From Gilliamella sp. wkB178 (GTDB lineage: Bacteria > Pseudomonadota > Gammaproteobacteria > Enterobacterales > Orbaceae), in contig NZ_LZGK01000013.1 in assembly GCF_001690705.1 (NCBI RefSeq), positions 186,001 to 250,000 of the forward strand: 64,000 bases of DNA, in the 5' to 3' direction. Positions within the stretch are counted from its first letter, which is position 1. Every line of letters begins with the position of its first letter. The notes below the pieces were generated by a model. The model saw nothing but the letters and a program-made list of their open reading frames with translations, did no database searches and was not told the DNA's origin. Positions 1 to 9,651 of this stretch are shown here, piece after piece. Made by a program: the position numbers and the translations under genes.

Positions 1-255
1 AAAGTATTGAACGAAGATGGTTTGCGTTTTGAAGATGAATTTGTACGTCATAAAATGCTTGATACTATTGGTGATTTATATATGAGTGGCCATAATATGA
101 TTGGTGAAGTGGTTTGCTATAAATCAGGTCATGCACTTAATAATCAGTTATTACAGGCATTATTAGCGAAACAAGATGCTTGGGAATTTGTAACATTTAC
201 AGAAGAACAAACAGTTCCTGTTGCTTTAAGTACTCAGCAGCTTGTATTAGCGTAA
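1..255 (+). CDS. lpxC: LpxC, UDP-3-O-acyl-N-acetylglucosamine deacetylase (3' end, partial)
   Basis: This is the C-terminal 84 residues of the zinc deacetylase that commits UDP-acyl-GlcNAc to lipid A synthesis in the cytoplasm. The frame is open from base 1, so the gene starts outside the window; the internal TTG at 7 is not the start. Visible family landmarks are the RHKMLD segment, whose His and Asp are zinc ligands in LpxC, and KSGHALNN, which carries the catalytic-region histidine. The tail ends in the usual LVLA-like sequence and the stop is followed at once by a terminator. Nothing is odd, and identification is secure despite truncation. Confidence 0.95.
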   Translation, partial: KVLNEDGLRFEDEFVRHKMLDTIGDLYMSGHNMIGEVVCYKSGHALNNQLLQALLAKQDAWEFVTFTEEQTVPVALSTQQLVLA

Positions 256-282
256 ATTTTTTATTAAAGAAAATTTTTTTAT

Positions 283-317
283 AAACGCTTCCATTAATAA
301 TGGGAGCGTTTTTTATT
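283..317 (+). terminator. rho-independent terminator of lpxC
   Basis: A stem of about 13 bp (arms AAACGCTTCCATT and AATGGGAGCGTTT, one G-U pair) with a 3-nt loop runs straight into a T-rich tract. It lies 28 bases after the lpxC stop and before yfbR, so yfbR probably has its own promoter or depends on read-through. Confidence 0.85.
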
Positions 318-339
318 TTATAATCACAGAGAGTAATAT

Positions 340-933
340 ATGGATAAAAGTCATTTTTTTGCTCATTTATCACGCCTGAAGTTAATTAACCGTTGGCCTT
401 TAATGCGTAACATTATAATTGAAAATGTGTCAGAACATAGTTTACAAGTCGCTTTTGTAGCACATGCCTTAGCAATTATAAAAAATAAACGTTTTAATGG
501 GAAAGTAAATCCTGAAAGGATAGCTCTATTGGCTATGTATCATGATGCATCAGAAGTATTGACAGGGGATTTACCGACGCCGACCAAATATTATAATCCG
601 CAAATAACCTCTGAATATAAAAAGATAGAAAAGATTGCTCAAAATAAACTTATCAATATGTTACCTAAAGAATTACAGGAAGATTTTAGAACATTAATTG
701 ATGATGATTTTTACACTGAAGATGAAAAAAATATTGTTAAACAAGCTGATGCATTATGTGCTTACCTAAAAACTATTGAAGAATTAAGTGCTGGTAATAA
801 AGAATTCAAATTAGCGGAACAACGGTTAAAAAAGACATTATCAGAAAGATCTAGTTCCGAAATGGATTATTTTTTAGATGTATTTGTGCCAAGTTTTAGT
901 TTGTCATTAGATGAAATTACAATGGATAAATAG
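340..933 (+). CDS. yfbR: YfbR, HD-domain 5'-deoxyribonucleotidase
   Basis: A cytoplasmic HD-superfamily phosphohydrolase that removes the 5' phosphate from deoxyribonucleoside monophosphates and helps balance dNTP pools. The 197-residue length matches the E. coli enzyme (199). All expected metal ligands are in register: H33 (SEHSLQV), H68-D69 (MYHDASE) and D137 (QADAL), with R18-W19 and E72 also conserved. A purine-rich site (AGAGAG) precedes the ATG. The gene stands alone between the lpxC terminator and a hairpin facing the convergent autotransporter. Confidence 0.93.
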   Translation: MDKSHFFAHLSRLKLINRWPLMRNIIIENVSEHSLQVAFVAHALAIIKNKRFNGKVNPERIALLAMYHDASEVLTGDLPTPTKYYNPQITSEYKKIEKIAQNKLINMLPKELQEDFRTLIDDDFYTEDEKNIVKQADALCAYLKTIEELSAGNKEFKLAEQRLKKTLSERSSSEMDYFLDVFVPSFSLSLDEITMDK

Positions 934-971
934 TTTACTAGTTTATTTCTATAAGAAAAAAACAAAACTTA

Positions 972-1013
972 ATATAGATGATCCTCTAAAAAAAGATAAA
1001 GTATCATCTATAT
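972..1013. terminator. hairpin between convergent yfbR and autotransporter genes
   Basis: Perfect 11-bp inverted repeat (ATATAGATGAT and ATCATCTATAT) around a 20-nt A-rich loop, located between two converging genes. There is no good T-tract on either side, so a shared terminator is likely but not certain. Confidence 0.45.
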
Positions 1014-1034
1014 CCAGTTAATTAATAACAATAA

Positions 1035-3488
1035 TTAAAAACTAATTTTGGCAAGTGCGGTTATATAATTTGAGTTTCTCTTACTTTCACCAAAGTATTG
1101 ATAATCAATATTAACATCAACCAAATTGTATTTATAGGTTATACCGCCACCAATATTGTATTGATTTTTGCTACGATTAGACGTGTTTGCGCTCATTTTA
1201 GATAAGCCATTAATACCATTAAAAGTAATATCACTATCAAATTCATCATCACTTAAAATAAATAAATAGCCTGTCTTGGCTCGAAATATTAATTGATTAT
1301 CCTTATCTTGCCAAATCGAATAGTTAGCCATTAAATCGATTGGAATTAATAATGCCTCATTTGAAGCTTTTCCGTATTTAACTAAATCAATATTATTGTA
1401 ACTTACATTATGTGCACTATTTTCAGTATTAACATAAGTTAAGCCAATAGTTGGTGTCAATGTTAATTGTTTTATATCTTTCCACTGGTAACCAACTGTT
1501 GCCCCAATATCCCAAGTATTGCTATGGAACTTTTCTTTAATTGGATTGTACCGATCGTTTGCTTTCAGATGATTTTTTCCATAAGAAAAACCCGCATAGG
1601 CAGAAGTAACAATGTTGGTTGGCCATTTATAGTTAGAATAAAGTTGGATTTGGTAATTTTTAATATCGGAATCGTTGGATGATGTTGCTTTATTTTTATA
1701 GTCACCAGATTCATAACCTATTGCAGAGCCGATTAATAAATTATCAATAACTTCTTTATCATAACCCATGATAAAACCGTTAGAAGTATATTTATAGCCA
1801 GAAATACCCTGATGATTGTCTGTATTTTCATAATGGTGAGTAAGGTTTATCCATAAATTATCATCATTCTCTGCTAATTTTTCGGTTTGGTAAAATTGTT
1901 GCATACGGTTATCTAAAGTTGATTTAGTATAGTTAAATGAATTAAGTGCTATTTCAGTTAAATGTAACCCGTGATTGTTATTATATATTCCGGCTAATGC
2001 GCGATTAAATTGTAGTGTGGTCCCTCGATTCTCCACAGCTAAATTACCACGTCCCATTGCACTTAATACATCCCAGTTTAAATCTCCTGCTAAAGATTTA
2101 TCAGAAACCACGTTACCATTGTTTGTAGGGTTATAAAATGATTCATACGAAACTTTTGCTAAATTTTGGGCAAATCGTTTTGCTACATTTTTAGAACCGG
2201 TTCCTACTTGTTGATAATAACGAGAAATTTGACGATCAGCAGCTGCTTTTGTTTGTGACGCATTGGTAAAATCAGTAATATTACTAGCATTAACAAATTT
2301 TAGCTCATTACCAGTTAGTTTAAAATTCAGATCGCCATATATATTTTGAATAAGCGATTTAGTTTCACCATTTTTAATATTAGCAATTTTTAATGAATTA
2401 TTTGCTGATAATACAGAGGTATTAGCTTCGGTTTCTGTATATTTAAGCCCTTTTTTGATAAAGTCATCAGTACCTGTAAATTTGGCAGAAGATTTGACAT
2501 TGATATTATCACCATTAATATTATTTATCTGTTGTGAGTCAGAGATACCAAAACTAATAATTCCTTCGATATTTAATTGCGATGTCTTGTTCGCTTGATC
2601 TCCAATATTCAGTGAGCCCTTAGTGGATTCAATAGTGGCATTTTTGCCAACATTCAACTGTCCATCTGACGCGAGTTTAACAAAGCCATTACCTCGGCTG
2701 GCACTTAATATACCTTGTTGTATCACATTAAAATTACCACCGTTGCTAACATCAACGGTACCACCACGCATGATTATCATTTTTCCTGTTTTACCTACCA
2801 ACACAGATGACCTGTTGATGTCATTATTCGTTGTTTCTAATATGGTTTTTGCTCCAATAATCTCAATATCACCACCTGTTAAGTTAAAACTACGGGTAAT
2901 TAGTTTAGCTGGTGCTAATGTAGTTCCTGCTAAATGGTTATCACCACTACGGATATTGGTATCGCCGTCTACCTTAACAGTAGTTTTACCACTAGTATTT
3001 GCTCCGGTACCCATGACATTACCTGCTAAAATCATGAGTCCACCTCTTTTTTTATCTGCGCCTAATTCGACATTAATATCACCCGTAACATGGACATTAA
3101 TGTCATGATTAATAGGATCATATGGATAGTCTTTATGCAAACCAAGATATTGAGTAAAGAATTTTGTATCAAATTTACCTATCCAAGTATCATTATAAAT
3201 TTGAAAATTGCCATTAATATTCATGTTAATATCTCCTGCGGCAACTGACGGCGTTTCAGTGTCGGTTTTACCACTAAAGCCCAAGTGGAAAGATCCTTCA
3301 CTATTAACGGTCAGACCGTCAGAAACGTTAATATTAACAGGAGTTGAATTACTATTGGTTAAAAAGTAGCGTTCACTAAATTGATTAAAAGGTAAGGTGA
3401 CATTTGAAGTAGCATCATAGTTTTTCGCGTGTACATAATTAGTACATAAAGCACTTATTATTAATAAAGTAACGGATTTTAATTTCAT
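1035..3488 (-). CDS. Autotransporter (type Va), beta-helix passenger with C-terminal barrel
   Basis: An 817-residue outer-membrane autotransporter. The N-terminus is a Sec signal peptide (KLKSVTLLIISALCTNYVHA, cleavage near residue 21). Residues about 30-400 are short repeats rich in Asn, Gly, Ile and Val (INVSDGLTV, INMNINGN, INVHVTGDINVELG), typical of a beta-helix passenger. From about residue 540 comes the translocator barrel (LWINLTHHYENTD, NYQIQLYSNYKW, LTPTIGLTYV), ending in the aromatic terminus AKISF recognised by the Bam complex. Few residues separate helix and barrel and I see no protease triad, so it may stay surface-attached as an adhesin. The passenger's function cannot be read. 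A Fur-box-like site lies upstream. Confidence 0.88.
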   Translation of the reverse strand: MKLKSVTLLIISALCTNYVHAKNYDATSNVTLPFNQFSERYFLTNSNSTPVNINVSDGLTVNSEGSFHLGFSGKTDTETPSVAAGDINMNINGNFQIYNDTWIGKFDTKFFTQYLGLHKDYPYDPINHDINVHVTGDINVELGADKKRGGLMILAGNVMGTGANTSGKTTVKVDGDTNIRSGDNHLAGTTLAPAKLITRSFNLTGGDIEIIGAKTILETTNNDINRSSVLVGKTGKMIIMRGGTVDVSNGGNFNVIQQGILSASRGNGFVKLASDGQLNVGKNATIESTKGSLNIGDQANKTSQLNIEGIISFGISDSQQINNINGDNINVKSSAKFTGTDDFIKKGLKYTETEANTSVLSANNSLKIANIKNGETKSLIQNIYGDLNFKLTGNELKFVNASNITDFTNASQTKAAADRQISRYYQQVGTGSKNVAKRFAQNLAKVSYESFYNPTNNGNVVSDKSLAGDLNWDVLSAMGRGNLAVENRGTTLQFNRALAGIYNNNHGLHLTEIALNSFNYTKSTLDNRMQQFYQTEKLAENDDNLWINLTHHYENTDNHQGISGYKYTSNGFIMGYDKEVIDNLLIGSAIGYESGDYKNKATSSNDSDIKNYQIQLYSNYKWPTNIVTSAYAGFSYGKNHLKANDRYNPIKEKFHSNTWDIGATVGYQWKDIKQLTLTPTIGLTYVNTENSAHNVSYNNIDLVKYGKASNEALLIPIDLMANYSIWQDKDNQLIFRAKTGYLFILSDDEFDSDITFNGINGLSKMSANTSNRSKNQYNIGGGITYKYNLVDVNIDYQYFGESKRNSNYITALAKISF

Positions 3489-3534
3489 TTTATTATCTTT
3501 TATGTGGTTTTAGGTAATAAGATAATATCTAATT

Positions 3535-3553
3535 AATAATGATAATCAATACT
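3535..3553 (-). promoter_or_regulatory. candidate Fur box upstream of the autotransporter
   Basis: AATAATGATAATCAATACT matches the 19-bp Fur consensus GATAATGATAATCATTATC at 15 positions by eye, including the central block TAATGATAATCA. It sits about 47 bases upstream of the autotransporter start, where a repressor would overlap the promoter. In so AT-rich a background chance matches occur, so this remains a candidate. Confidence 0.5.
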
Positions 3554-3679
3554 ATTTTAAAGAATGTTAATATAGTTTTTTTAACTATATGTTTCTTATA
3601 ATAAATTATAATGAATTAGCCTATAGGTTAGATTAGTAATAAAGATCTATTAATAAATACTAACATTTAATAAATGAGA

Positions 3680-4363
3680 TTAATCGTTAGCTTTATTTGG
3701 ATAAATATAACGCTTTACAGGTCTACCTACTGCTAAATAAGTTAAATAGCTTTCAAGTTCCCCAAGATCTTCTAAGTAATCCAAATATTTTTTTAATGAA
3801 ATACGTGATAGTGGAATTAATTCAACAATATCACTCATTGAAAAATCACTTTGACACTTAATTATAGCGTCACGAACAGTTTGTAAGGTTTGTATATCAA
3901 TACCTTTTGGTAAACCTTTATTATTACTTACTGGTTTGGCAAAGATTCGATCATCTAGTTGATGTTGATTCAAGATTTTTGATGATGACAATAAACGTAT
4001 GCGTTCTTGGTAGGTAATTAATGCAGTACGTAATCTATCGAAAGTAAATGGCTTTACAATATAATCAATCACTCCTAAACGTAAAGCTGTTTGAATTTCA
4101 TTAGTGTTACAAGCAGCAGTAACCATAATAATATCAATTTTTGGATAACTAATACGAATATGCTGTAATAATTCAAGACCATTTAATTTTGGCATAAAAA
4201 CATCAAGTAATATTAAATCAACATGATTATCATGTATAAAATGTAATGCTTGTTCTCCTTCACCAACATTAGCAATTAAATTAAATCCAGATATCATCTG
4301 CAAGTATTTTTTATTTAATTCAGCTACCATTGGATCATCTTCAACAATCAATACATCAATCAT
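3680..4363 (-). CDS. Response regulator, CitB/DcuR family (probable malate regulator, MaeR type)
   Basis: A 227-residue cytoplasmic response regulator. The receiver domain (1-120) has the acidic pair E8-D9-D10, phospho-acceptor D54 (LLDVFMP), T82 and K104 (VKPF). The C-terminal part (about 150-227) is the helix-turn-helix of the CitB/DcuR class (FSMSDIVELIPLSRISLKKYLDYLEDLGEL). Its start overlaps the sensor kinase by 8 bases, so the pair is translationally coupled. Neighbours are a 2HCT carboxylate transporter and a malic enzyme, which suggests it activates malate (or citrate) uptake genes. The ligand is inferred from context alone. Confidence 0.88.
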   Translation of the reverse strand: MIDVLIVEDDPMVAELNKKYLQMISGFNLIANVGEGEQALHFIHDNHVDLILLDVFMPKLNGLELLQHIRISYPKIDIIMVTAACNTNEIQTALRLGVIDYIVKPFTFDRLRTALITYQERIRLLSSSKILNQHQLDDRIFAKPVSNNKGLPKGIDIQTLQTVRDAIIKCQSDFSMSDIVELIPLSRISLKKYLDYLEDLGELESYLTYLAVGRPVKRYIYPNKAND

Positions 4364-5984
4364 GACATACTTTCTCTCGATAAAGTTCTTTAAGTGGTAA
4401 TGATACTTTAAAACAGGTACCTTTTTTATTATTCAGATCACACAATTGAATATGGCCATCAAGTTCATCAATACTAGCTAAAACTAAATATAATCCAATT
4501 CCACGATTATCCCCTTTAGTCGAATAACCTTTTTGGAAAATAAGTTGTATATCTGATGCTGAAATTCCTTCTCCATTATCATTAATTTCAATTTGAAAAA
4601 TATCTTTATTAACTGTTAAACGAACATCGATCTGTTTATCATCTAAAAATTGTACCGCATCTAAGCCATTATCAATTAAGTTTCCAAGGATTGTGATTAA
4701 ACCATGTATAACCGAAGTATCAGAAATTTGTGCTAATACTCCATCAATTTTAAATGATAAAGAAACCCCTAATTCTCTTGCACGACTAAATTTACTATTT
4801 AAAAAACCGGCAATAATAGGATCTTTGATGGATTGGCTAATTTGACCTGATTCCGCTTGCTTATTACCAATTATTTCTTCAAGATAATTTATTAGCTCTT
4901 GTTTATTATCGTTAAAAGCTAAACCATAAATCACATGAAGTTTATTATTAAATTCATGTGATTGAGAACGCAATGCATCGGCATAACGATTAACACCTGT
5001 AAGATTTTCTGCCAATTGTCGGATTTCTGTCATATCTCTAAATGAAGCAATAGCGCCAACTAATGACTCATTGACAAATAAAGGAATTCGATTAGTTAAG
5101 ATGACAACGCCATTAATATTTTGTTCACAATCATGTTCGGCAATGCCTGTCACCATTACTTCATATAAACGTGTGTTTGGAATAATATCATCAATTAATT
5201 TACCAATTATATTTTTTTTACTATTATCAATCCGCAAAATTCGCATTGCTTCATCATTAATTTGGGTAACAGAACCATCACGATTAATTACAACAATACC
5301 TTCTTTTACAGTTTTTATTATTGCATCTCTTTCTGCAAATAATTGTGCTATTTCAATGGGTTCTAATCCATATAATATTTTCTTTATATTACGTGATAAT
5401 AGATAGGCTAAAATAATTGCTACTGCTAAGGATGCAAATAATGATAACCATATTGGTTTACTTGTTCTTGAAGCAATATGATCAATTTTTTGTAATGTTT
5501 GACCGACTAATACGGCACCTATTTGTTGATGTTCGCTATTAAAAATGGGAGTAAATGCTCGGATAGCATCACCTAAAGTCCCTTTTGCGATAGAGATATA
5601 AGACTCTCCTTTTAATGCTCGTTGTTCATCACCACCAACTATCAAGTGTCCAATTTTTTGTTTATCAGGATGAGAATATCTTACTCCTTGCATATTAAAA
5701 ATTACAATAAAGTCTACTTGCGAGAGTACTCTTACTTGTTCTGTATTATTCTGAATTAATTCTATATTTTGGGGAGTGGGATTTTGGATTTTATCGATAA
5801 TGCTACTAGATGTTGAAATAATATTAGCAACATTTTCAACACGTTGACGAGATTGATTAAAAAACTCATTATTAACAATATGAATGATATAAATATTTTG
5901 AGCAATAACTGACAATATAAACACTAAGCAAATTAAACTAATTAATTTAGTTTTTAGGGTTAGTCGATTAAAAAAATATTTCAT
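4356..5984 (-). CDS. Sensor histidine kinase, CitA/DcuS family (probable malate sensor, MaeK type)
   Basis: A 542-residue membrane sensor. A first transmembrane segment (about 12-36), a periplasmic sensor domain of about 130 residues and a second transmembrane helix (PIWLSLFASLAVAIILAYLL) are followed by a cytoplasmic PAS domain (AIIKTVKEGIVVINRDGSV). Next come the Spo0B-type dimerisation motif with the phosphorylated His (SQSHEFNNKLHVIYGL) and an HATPase domain (NLIDNGLDAV, GEGIS, GIGLYL). This is the CitA/DcuS arrangement. I start at the ATG beginning MKYFFNRLTLKTKL because the longer frame starts with a TTG inside the upstream terminator loop at 6056-6061. It couples to the downstream regulator. 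Confidence 0.9.
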   Translation of the reverse strand: MKYFFNRLTLKTKLISLICLVFILSVIAQNIYIIHIVNNEFFNQSRQRVENVANIISTSSSIIDKIQNPTPQNIELIQNNTEQVRVLSQVDFIVIFNMQGVRYSHPDKQKIGHLIVGGDEQRALKGESYISIAKGTLGDAIRAFTPIFNSEHQQIGAVLVGQTLQKIDHIASRTSKPIWLSLFASLAVAIILAYLLSRNIKKILYGLEPIEIAQLFAERDAIIKTVKEGIVVINRDGSVTQINDEAMRILRIDNSKKNIIGKLIDDIIPNTRLYEVMVTGIAEHDCEQNINGVVILTNRIPLFVNESLVGAIASFRDMTEIRQLAENLTGVNRYADALRSQSHEFNNKLHVIYGLAFNDNKQELINYLEEIIGNKQAESGQISQSIKDPIIAGFLNSKFSRARELGVSLSFKIDGVLAQISDTSVIHGLITILGNLIDNGLDAVQFLDDKQIDVRLTVNKDIFQIEINDNGEGISASDIQLIFQKGYSTKGDNRGIGLYLVLASIDELDGHIQLCDLNNKKGTCFKVSLPLKELYREKVCHD

Positions 5985-6031
5985 CTTCGTCACTACTGTT
6001 ATAACTCTGGTAGATACCATTATCTTAACGT

Positions 6032-6074
6032 ATAAATACAAAAACCTACTAATAATCAATTTTATTAGTAGGTT
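6032..6074 (-). terminator. terminator after the malic enzyme gene
   Basis: On the minus strand a perfect 13-bp stem (AACCTACTAATAA with TTATTAGTAGGTT, 6-nt loop) is followed by TTTTTGTATTTAT. It lies between the malic enzyme stop and the kinase start, so transporter-enzyme mRNA and the two-component genes are at least partly separate transcripts. It also rules out the extended upstream start of the kinase. Confidence 0.85.
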
Positions 6075-6098
6075 GTTAACATAATTTAGTTAAGCTAA

Positions 6099-7256
6099 TT
6101 ATTTGTGAGCTGCATTTTTTACGCTTTCGGCTACAACTTTAGCAACATTGGATTCAAAAGCATTAGGTAAAATACAATCAACTGAAAGTTTGTCTTTAGT
6201 AATAATGTTGGCTAAACCTTTAGCTGCAGCTAACTGCATGGCTAAATTGATATTTTTGGCCCTAGCATCTAAAGCACCTCTAAAAATTCCAGGAAAGGCT
6301 AATACATTATTGATTTGATTTGGATAATCACTACGGCCAGTACCAACAATATAAGCACCAGCAGCTTTAGCCTCATCGGGAAAGATTTCAGGTGTAGGAT
6401 TTGCCATGGCAAAAATGATAGATTTTTCAGCCATGGTTTTAACCCATTCAGGTTTTAAAACCCCAGGTGCTGATACACCAATAAACACATCGGCACCTTT
6501 TATCGCATCTTGTAATGTTCCTTTTTGTTTTTCGCGATTAGTTCGCTTAGCCATTGCTAAATGATGAGCGGGTAATGAATGATCATCTTCAGATAAAATA
6601 CCTATTTTATCAACAATCTTTAAATGAGTAACACCAGCAGCAAGCAACATATCGGCAATTGCTAGGCCAGCAGCTCCGCCACCATTAATAACAATTTTTG
6701 CAGACTCTTTGCTTTTACCAGCTACTTTTAAAGCATTGTATAAGGCAGCTAATACTACAATAGCAGTACCATGTTGATCATCATGAAATACTGGAATATC
6801 TAATATTTCTTGTAATCGTTTTTCTATTTCAAAGCAGCGAGGTGCGCTAATATCTTCTAAATTAATTCCTCCAAAAGAGGGTGCTAATGCTGCAATATGT
6901 TTAACTAATTCATCGGGATCTTGAGTATTGAGTGATAGCGGAATGGCATCAACATTAGCAAACTGTTTAAATAAAATTGCTTTGCCTTCCATTACAGGTA
7001 TTGCGGCTTCCGGTCCAATATTACCAAGTCCTAATACTGCTGAACCATCTGTAATAACAGCTACTAAATTATGTTTACTGGTATACTCATATACTGATTC
7101 TGGGTGTTTAGCAATTTCTGTACAAACTGCGGCAACACCAGGAGTATAAGCAACGCTGAGATCTGCCATTGATTTAACTGGAACTTTTGATTGTATTTCA
7201 AATTTACCATGCATTTGTTTACTAATTGCTAAAGCTTTTTCTTGGACAGTTGTCAT
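6099..7256 (-). CDS. maeE: Short-form malic enzyme (malate to pyruvate plus CO2)
   Basis: A 385-residue cytoplasmic malic enzyme that oxidatively decarboxylates L-malate to pyruvate. The N-terminal domain has [23 protein letters not shown] and the metal-site region [16 protein letters not shown], followed by [11 protein letters not shown]. The NAD(P) fold begins at [21 protein letters not shown]. The length fits the short bacterial class (MaeE-like), not MaeA (about 565) or MaeB (about 760, with a phosphotransacetylase tail). AAAAGG precedes the ATG. It follows the 2HCT transporter and precedes a CitA-type sensor, the set seen in firmicute mae loci. Coenzyme preference cannot be told by eye. 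Confidence 0.9.
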   Translation of the reverse strand: MTTVQEKALAISKQMHGKFEIQSKVPVKSMADLSVAYTPGVAAVCTEIAKHPESVYEYTSKHNLVAVITDGSAVLGLGNIGPEAAIPVMEGKAILFKQFANVDAIPLSLNTQDPDELVKHIAALAPSFGGINLEDISAPRCFEIEKRLQEILDIPVFHDDQHGTAIVVLAALYNALKVAGKSKESAKIVINGGGAAGLAIADMLLAAGVTHLKIVDKIGILSEDDHSLPAHHLAMAKRTNREKQKGTLQDAIKGADVFIGVSAPGVLKPEWVKTMAEKSIIFAMANPTPEIFPDEAKAAGAYIVGTGRSDYPNQINNVLAFPGIFRGALDARAKNINLAMQLAAAKGLANIITKDKLSVDCILPNAFESNVAKVVAESVKNAAHK

Positions 7257-7389
7257 AATTATTACCTTTTAATTACGATTAATAGATATTGGTATTTTAT
7301 GCTGTTAACTATTTATAGCTAAATAACATTACACTTCTCAAATTAATACATTGAACTTACTTTATTTATTATTGGTAATTTATCTGTTA

Positions 7390-8685
7390 TTACATATGTA
7401 AATAACGTAATAGGGCAGTGGTACAGATAACCATTAAAGCTCCTCCTAATCTAGTTGCTACTTGAGCAAAAGGCATTAAATTCATTCTGTTTGCTGTAGA
7501 TAGAATGGCAACGTCACCTGTTCCGCCCATTCCACTTTGGCATGATGAAATAATTGATGCCTCAACCGGATACATTTTAAGGAAGAAGCTACAGACAAAA
7601 CCAGTCATTGAAACAGTTAAAACTACAGATATTATGGTAACAAAATAGGATAAAGTTAATACATTAACAACACTACCTAAGTCAATATACAACAAACCTA
7701 ATCCAGCCATTAATGGGAAAGTGAAATTACCCGAAATAAATTTATACCATTGCTGACTACCTCGTTCAACACTTTCAGGTAACACTCTAAAATATTTAAC
7801 GACGGCTGTAGCGATAATCATTAACACAGGTCCAGGAAAATGAGTGAATTTTTCTAATATCATACCGAAAATAAATAGTGTCGCTAATATCAAAACTGCT
7901 CCACTCATAGCTTTAGCATCAAGCGGAGTTTTATCTTCTTTGATTGCTTCAGCTAATCCTTCAAACTCTATTTTTACTAATTGACCATGACCACTTAAAG
8001 AAGGTTTAACCTCACCTATACGACTCATAATTGCAGTAAAGGTAATAGCAAAAAAGTTACCCACTACGGTAGCGGGGATTAAGGCACTAACAAAGGTATC
8101 ATAATTTTGATTAAGGATATTACTATAAGCATTTGATAGTTGTAGTACTCCTTCACCAATACCACCTGCCATTACCGGAGAAACAGTGTAAAAAAATGCA
8201 TGTTCCCAAGTATCACCAAATGCTACAGCTACCCCAACACCAACTAAAGCTGCTAAGCACATTCCTAATAACATAGGGATCATCATCCGAATAAAACCTT
8301 GTACTAAAATAATACGATGCATTCCAAGAATGCTACCACAGACTAAACTAGCAATATAAAACAGTAAAAAATTTGAATCTTTCATTAACATTTTAGCTGC
8401 AGCTAATGTGTTTGCATCAAATACACCATAATAAACTAGCAAAGATGGAATAATTAACGACAAAATAGCTGGTGCACCAAATTTTTTGAAAAAAGGAATA
8501 TTTTGACCAATAGTACCTAACAACCAACCCAAAGGTAAAATAACTGCAAAACCACCAATTAATGTTTTTGGTAGCATATCGAGTTGAGCAGCAATGATAA
8601 TAACAATAGAACAAACAATAAAAATAGGTAGAGGTAAAGATCCTATATACATTTTATTTTCTTTTAAACTTTGCATTATGCTCAT
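7390..8685 (-). CDS. maeP: 2-hydroxycarboxylate transporter (2HCT family, malate/citrate type)
   Basis: A 431-residue inner-membrane symporter with about 11 hydrophobic segments. The two signature re-entrant loops of the CitS/CimH/MaeP family are present: AGGIGEG near residue 175 and GMGGTGD near residue 390. The start is supported by GAGG seven bases before the ATG. Its gene precedes the malic enzyme in the same direction, which favours L-malate as substrate; citrate is less likely because no citrate lyase genes are nearby. A possible -10 (TATACT) lies about 40 bases upstream on the minus strand. Confidence 0.9.
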   Translation of the reverse strand: MSIMQSLKENKMYIGSLPLPIFIVCSIVIIIAAQLDMLPKTLIGGFAVILPLGWLLGTIGQNIPFFKKFGAPAILSLIIPSLLVYYGVFDANTLAAAKMLMKDSNFLLFYIASLVCGSILGMHRIILVQGFIRMMIPMLLGMCLAALVGVGVAVAFGDTWEHAFFYTVSPVMAGGIGEGVLQLSNAYSNILNQNYDTFVSALIPATVVGNFFAITFTAIMSRIGEVKPSLSGHGQLVKIEFEGLAEAIKEDKTPLDAKAMSGAVLILATLFIFGMILEKFTHFPGPVLMIIATAVVKYFRVLPESVERGSQQWYKFISGNFTFPLMAGLGLLYIDLGSVVNVLTLSYFVTIISVVLTVSMTGFVCSFFLKMYPVEASIISSCQSGMGGTGDVAILSTANRMNLMPFAQVATRLGGALMVICTTALLRYLHM

Positions 8686-8897
8686 AAATAAACCTCAAGA
8701 TAGTTAAATTATTAGTTACAACTATATTTAGTATAAATAGCAATCAAAAAAGCAAAAGAATAGGAAAGTAAACTAACTAGTTATGTAATTAATGTAAGTG
8801 AAGAGAATAGTAATTTTATTTTAAGGTGACATAAAAACTTTGATAACGTACACTAAGTAAGCTATCAATCTATTTAATGTATAATTCTTATTATAAA

Positions 8898-9638
8898 TTA
8901 AATTGTTATATAATCATTTTTTTTTAAACACTCTTGTCCCTGACGACTAAGTAGAAAGTCAATAAATAATTTTGATTGAGGATGCGGATGATTAAGTAAT
9001 GCAATACTGTAGTCAATTGCAGGGTTAAGATCGGTAGGTAATTCAATAATTGCTAATTGTGAATTTTGCAAAATTTTAGATGCATAATTTGCATAACCAA
9101 TATAAACATCTACCGTATTATTTAATAAATAATATTCTGCAGGAAGGGTTCCTATTGGTGTTGAAGAAGTTAATGAACCACCAACTAGTTGTTTAGCTCT
9201 ATTTTTTAATTGTTTCCCCATACCTTTATGATGGGTATCAATCTTATCAAACAAGGCAAATGTATAATCACCAGATGGATCTTTTTTAGGCGTAGACATT
9301 CCAATACGAGTATCTGGGTTTAGCAATAGTGTTAAAGCATCGCTTGCTGTCCATTGAGGTTGATTACGTACCGTTAAACACAAGCGATTATGTGCAAAAA
9401 CATGGTGTGATCTAGCTAATCCTTTAGCCACTAAATTTTGTGGATGAGCAGTATTTGCCGAAGCAAATAAGTGGGCAAATGGATGTGCTGTTTCTTGTAT
9501 GATCTTTTCGCATAATAATCCAGCTGGAGCAAATTGAATGTTGATTTCTGTTGAATAAATTAGGGTAAATAGTTTTGTTATTTCAGGAAAAACAATTCGT
9601 AAACTACCAGCGGCATAAATATTGAGTTGATTTTTCAT
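8898..9638 (-). CDS. ModA-like substrate-binding protein without signal peptide
   Basis: A 246-residue protein of the bacterial solute-binding type related to ModA (molybdate). It opens directly with the mature-like core LNIYAAGSLRIVFPEI, where AAGSL matches the oxyanion-binding Ser loop. Later motifs include GMSTPKKDPSGDYTFALFDKI and YYLLNNTVDVYIGYANYASKI. No signal peptide is encoded: the ORF starts 13 bases after the ATPase stop and cannot extend upstream. It is the last gene of a ModE-boxed ABC operon, so a role in molybdate/tungstate binding in the cytoplasm is inferred. Alternatives are a degenerate binding protein or a regulatory subunit. Confidence 0.72.
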   Translation of the reverse strand: MKNQLNIYAAGSLRIVFPEITKLFTLIYSTEINIQFAPAGLLCEKIIQETAHPFAHLFASANTAHPQNLVAKGLARSHHVFAHNRLCLTVRNQPQWTASDALTLLLNPDTRIGMSTPKKDPSGDYTFALFDKIDTHHKGMGKQLKNRAKQLVGGSLTSSTPIGTLPAEYYLLNNTVDVYIGYANYASKILQNSQLAIIELPTDLNPAIDYSIALLNHPHPQSKLFIDFLLSRQGQECLKKNDYITI

Positions 9639-9651
9639 AAATACTTACCTC

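Noticed and set aside
2623-3108. A 161-codon open frame on the plus strand inside the autotransporter gene
   Set aside because: It is antisense to the repetitive passenger region, has no ribosome site and no recognisable protein pattern.
5985-6059. A longer sensor-kinase start adding 25 residues
   Set aside because: It would begin with TTG in the loop of the malic enzyme terminator; the family start lies at the ATG at 5984.
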